A stretch of 7,137 nt of DNA from Oligosphaeraceae bacterium (lineage in GTDB: Bacteria; Verrucomicrobiota; Lentisphaeria; Oligosphaerales; Oligosphaeraceae): positions 1 to 7,137 of the forward strand of contig JAAYYJ010000517.1 in assembly GCA_012515455.1 (NCBI GenBank), given 5' to 3'. The position numbers and the translations under genes were made by a program. Position 1 is the stretch's first letter; every line of letters begins with the position of its first letter. Under the pieces are notes generated by a model. The model had not been told where the DNA came from and did no database searches. It saw nothing but the letters and a program-made list of their open reading frames with translations. Below, one piece after another: positions 5,220 to 7,137 of this stretch.

Positions 5220-6566
5220 ATGTCACAATCATTGCTGCTGACTATTGTTATTTTGCTTCTGCTGCTGGCCGAGCGCCTGGGGGCGTTCTACTTCACGCGT
5301 CAGGCCTGGAGCTGTGCGTTCATCCGGCGCTGTGCTCTGCTGCATCCGAATACCATTTCCCTGATCCGCATCCCGATGGGTTCAGTGAGCGTACTGCTGA
5401 TTTCGCAAGGCTTGTGGACCTGCGGCATTCTGTGGTTTGCATTTTGGATGATTACCGACCTCACTGACGGCACCATTGCCCGGAACTGCGATTTAAGCAC
5501 CGAGAAAGGCAAATGGCTGGACCCCTTGAGTGACAAGTGCATGTATTTCCCCTGCCTGCTGTATTTGAGCCTGGGTCAGAGTATCCACCCCGAAGTACGT
5601 CTTAATCTGTGGGGCGTGCTGGCCTTTATCGGCATTGATACCCTGGGTCAGTTTTCCCGCCTGTTCAGCAAAAAGAAAGCCGCGAATTCCTTCGGCAAGG
5701 CCAAGACTGCCCTGGTGACCATTCTACTGTCGGCGACAGCGCTGTACCATCTCGAGCCCCTGTCCCTGATCAACAGCAATGTCGTAGGATACATGCTCTT
5801 CAGCTGCGTGCTGCTGGCCTTTCTCTCAGTATACTGCAAGGTCATCCCTGATTTCTGGTACGCCAACACCCTGACCTTCGCCAACTTCCTCTGCGGGCTG
5901 GCCGCCACCTGGGTAGTCTGCCGGCACAGTTATTTCACCTTGGGGTTCGTCCTGATCTTCATCGGTCAGTTCTTTGACCTCTTCGACGGACGCCTGGCCC
6001 GCAAATTCGGTTCCACCAAACGCGGGGCCTTCTTCGATGATGTGGCCGATGCCACCAGCTTCGGCCTGGCTGTGGGATGCGTAATTTTCCGCGGTCTGTC
6101 CTACGGCAACTCCGTGGTCCCGCCTTGGCTGGCAGTACTGTGTGCCATCTTTTACACCACCTGCCTGATCTACCGCCTGTACCGCTTCCTGCGCCCGACC
6201 CGACAGTATCCGAAAGGGGTCTTTCAGGGCCTGCCGTCACCCGCGGGAGCCCTGCTGGCTTGTTCCGGAGTGCTGGTCGGGATCATGTACAGCCACCCCC
6301 TCAGCAGCATTTTTTCCGCCCTGCTGGTCTTGTTGTCCTCCTGCCTGATGGTCTCCAACATCCCCTATCGGCATTTTGGCCAGAGTCTCTGGCCGGCCTT
6401 CCCCGTGACCGTGAAACTGCTGCTGCTAGTGGTACTGACGGTGTTTGTCAACATCATGCTGGTCAAACGGCGGGACTGGGAATTCGCCTTCGTCTGGTTT
6501 TGCATGCTGATCAGCACGCTGTATGCTTTTTTTGCCGTCGCCAGCCGGAAACAGCTGGCGGAATAA
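5220..6566 (+). CDS. Tandem CDP-alcohol phosphatidyltransferase fusion (PgsA-like + PssA-like domains)
   Basis: This 448-aa polytopic membrane protein carries two CDP-alcohol phosphatidyltransferase domains; most family members have one in about 180-260 aa. Domain 1 (about 40-205) opens with L-H-P-N-T-I-S-L-I-R, has the full motif Asp80, Asp83-Gly84, Ala87-Arg88, Gly97, Asp101, Asp105, and then F-G-K-A-K-T (158-163), a PgsA-type feature. Domain 2 (about 208-440) opens with I-P-D-F-W-Y-A-N-T-L-T-F-A-N, has Asp253, Asp256-Gly257, Ala260-Arg261, Gly269, Asp273, Asp277, then S-F-G, and has F-Q-G-L-P-S-P-A-G-A (335-344), diagnostic of PssA-type phosphatidylserine synthase. In domain 2 the Arg-to-Gly gap is 7 residues instead of the usual 8. 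Both active sites look complete. The likely reactions transfer a CDP-diacylglycerol phosphatidyl group to glycerol-3-phosphate and to serine; substrates are inferred. No psd or pgp gene lies nearby. Confidence 0.88.
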   Translation: MSQSLLLTIVILLLLLAERLGAFYFTRQAWSCAFIRRCALLHPNTISLIRIPMGSVSVLLISQGLWTCGILWFAFWMITDLTDGTIARNCDLSTEKGKWLDPLSDKCMYFPCLLYLSLGQSIHPEVRLNLWGVLAFIGIDTLGQFSRLFSKKKAANSFGKAKTALVTILLSATALYHLEPLSLINSNVVGYMLFSCVLLAFLSVYCKVIPDFWYANTLTFANFLCGLAATWVVCRHSYFTLGFVLIFIGQFFDLFDGRLARKFGSTKRGAFFDDVADATSFGLAVGCVIFRGLSYGNSVVPPWLAVLCAIFYTTCLIYRLYRFLRPTRQYPKGVFQGLPSPAGALLACSGVLVGIMYSHPLSSIFSALLVLLSSCLMVSNIPYRHFGQSLWPAFPVTVKLLLLVVLTVFVNIMLVKRRDWEFAFVWFCMLISTLYAFFAVASRKQLAE

Positions 6567-6641
6567 CCCATCAGAGGTTATAGTTTGTGTTGAGCCGGCC
6601 AGCCGGTCAGAAGTGGCAAAAGATATATTGGAGAGCAAATT
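6567..6641 (+). promoter_or_regulatory. dapA: AT-richer leader of dapA with a weak candidate promoter
   Basis: This 75-nt spacer is clearly more AT-rich than the flanking genes. TATAGT (6579-6584) could be a -10 box, but its -35 region reads CTGGCG (6555-6560), a poor match. TATATT (6624-6629) also resembles a -10 box but would leave almost no leader. CCGGC-CA-GCCGG (6596-6607) is a short palindrome that could be an operator or a weak stem. The Shine-Dalgarno GGAG (6630-6633) lies 8 nt before ATG 6642 and is convincing. A separate dapA promoter is plausible but not proven. Confidence 0.3.
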
Positions 6642-7137
6642 ATGAAATTACGAGGTTGTTATACTGCGTTAGTCACTCCGTTCAAGAACGGAGCCGTGGA
6701 CTTCGCGACCCTGGGCCAGCTGGTGGAGATGCAGATTGCCGCCGGGGTCAGCGGCATTGTCCCGGTCGGCACCACCGGTGAGTCGCCCACGGTCAACACC
6801 GAAGAGCACCTGCAGATCATTGAGGCGGTGACCCACAAGGTCAACAAACGCTGCCAGGTCATTGCCGGCACGGGCGCCAATTCCACCAGTGAGGCCATCC
6901 TCTTGAGTTCCGAAGCGGCCAAAATGGGGGTTGATGCCACCTTGCAGGTGACACCATATTACAACAAGCCGAACTCGGAAGGGCTGTACCGGCATTTTCT
7001 CTCCGTGGCCGAGCAATCCGGTCTGCCGATTGTGCTGTACAATGTCCCCGGGCGGACCGGCAAAGAAATCCCCCTGGAGGTGGTAAGCCGCCTGTCTTCT
7101 CATCCTCTGGTGCTGGGGATCAAGGAAGCCGGCGGCA
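6642..7137 (+). CDS. dapA: 4-hydroxy-tetrahydrodipicolinate synthase (DapA), N-terminal part
   Basis: This is the first 165 codons of a class I aldolase-type DapA, cut by the window end (typical length about 290 aa). The enzyme condenses pyruvate with aspartate-4-semialdehyde, the committed step to diaminopimelate and lysine, in the cytosol. The sequence falls in E. coli numbering without gaps at all key residues: Thr44 and Thr45 in P-V-G-T-T-G-E-S, Tyr106/Tyr107 in T-P-Y-Y-N-K-P, Tyr133 in L-Y-N-V-P-G-R-T-G, Arg138, and the Schiff-base Lys161 in G-I-K-E-A. This full set favours DapA over N-acetylneuraminate lyase or KDG aldolase relatives. The start ATG has GGAG 8 nt upstream. It follows the phospholipid gene after 75 nt and may have its own promoter. 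Confidence 0.95.
   Translation, partial: MKLRGCYTALVTPFKNGAVDFATLGQLVEMQIAAGVSGIVPVGTTGESPTVNTEEHLQIIEAVTHKVNKRCQVIAGTGANSTSEAILLSSEAAKMGVDATLQVTPYYNKPNSEGLYRHFLSVAEQSGLPIVLYNVPGRTGKEIPLEVVSRLSSHPLVLGIKEAGG

Noticed and set aside
6539..6560. Perfect 7-bp inverted repeat CGCCAGC/GCTGGCG with 8-nt loop at the 3' end of the CDP-alcohol transferase gene, considered as a terminator
   Set aside because: It lies within the last codons, and GAATAACCC follows instead of a T-tract. The T-run nearby is upstream of the stem, so it does not fit an intrinsic terminator on either strand.
1..7137. Possible novel defence, mobile or secretion system
   Set aside because: All six genes belong to known housekeeping families. 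No integrase, transposase, toxin-antitoxin, nuclease-helicase set, CRISPR repeat or tRNA attachment site was seen.

Overview
The window is an ordinary housekeeping stretch from a GC-rich bacterial chromosome. All six genes are on the + strand. I see no phage, transposon, CRISPR, rRNA or tRNA signal and no clear sign of recent transfer. The best taxonomic hints are in YbeY, where the third zinc-ligand histidine is Asp and the usual 'Y-R-x-x-D-x-P-T-D' segment is replaced by an 'L-Q-H-Q-G-A-T-D' form. From memory this fits YbeY of the PVC/FCB groups (Lentisphaerae, Verrucomicrobia, Kiritimatiellota, Bacteroidetes) better than Proteobacteria or Firmicutes. A PVC-type organism is therefore a tentative inference, not a proven one.

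Layout: (1) 1-663, the C-terminal half of a FabF-type 3-oxoacyl-ACP synthase, cut by the window start. (2) 664-789, a short intergenic region packed with a 20-nt-period direct repeat and several overlapping inverted repeats. (3) 790-3249, a seven-transmembrane HD-domain phosphohydrolase of the PgpH/YqfF family, the c-di-AMP phosphodiesterase family. (4) 3246-3734, YbeY endoribonuclease, coupled to the HD gene by an ATGA overlap. (5) 3860-5161, a CNNM/CBS/CorC-HlyC membrane protein. (6) 5220-6566, a membrane enzyme with two complete CDP-alcohol phosphatidyltransferase domains in tandem, the first PgsA-like and the second PssA-like. (7) 6642 to the window end, the N-terminal half of DapA with its catalytic residues conserved.

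The HD, ybeY and CNNM genes form a conserved bacterial neighbourhood, often headed by phoH, and probably share a transcript. PhoH is absent directly upstream, where fabF lies instead. Together the genes cover fatty-acid elongation (FabF), nucleotide second-messenger turnover (HD protein), rRNA processing and ribosome quality control (YbeY), ion homeostasis (CNNM/CorC family), committed phospholipid head-group steps (CDP-alcohol transferase fusion) and lysine/diaminopimelate synthesis (DapA).

No undescribed multi-gene system is visible. The points most worth following are the tandem PgsA-PssA fusion, the altered metal and arginine positions of YbeY, the missing transport-core motifs in the CNNM domain, and the structured repeat between fabF and the HD gene.
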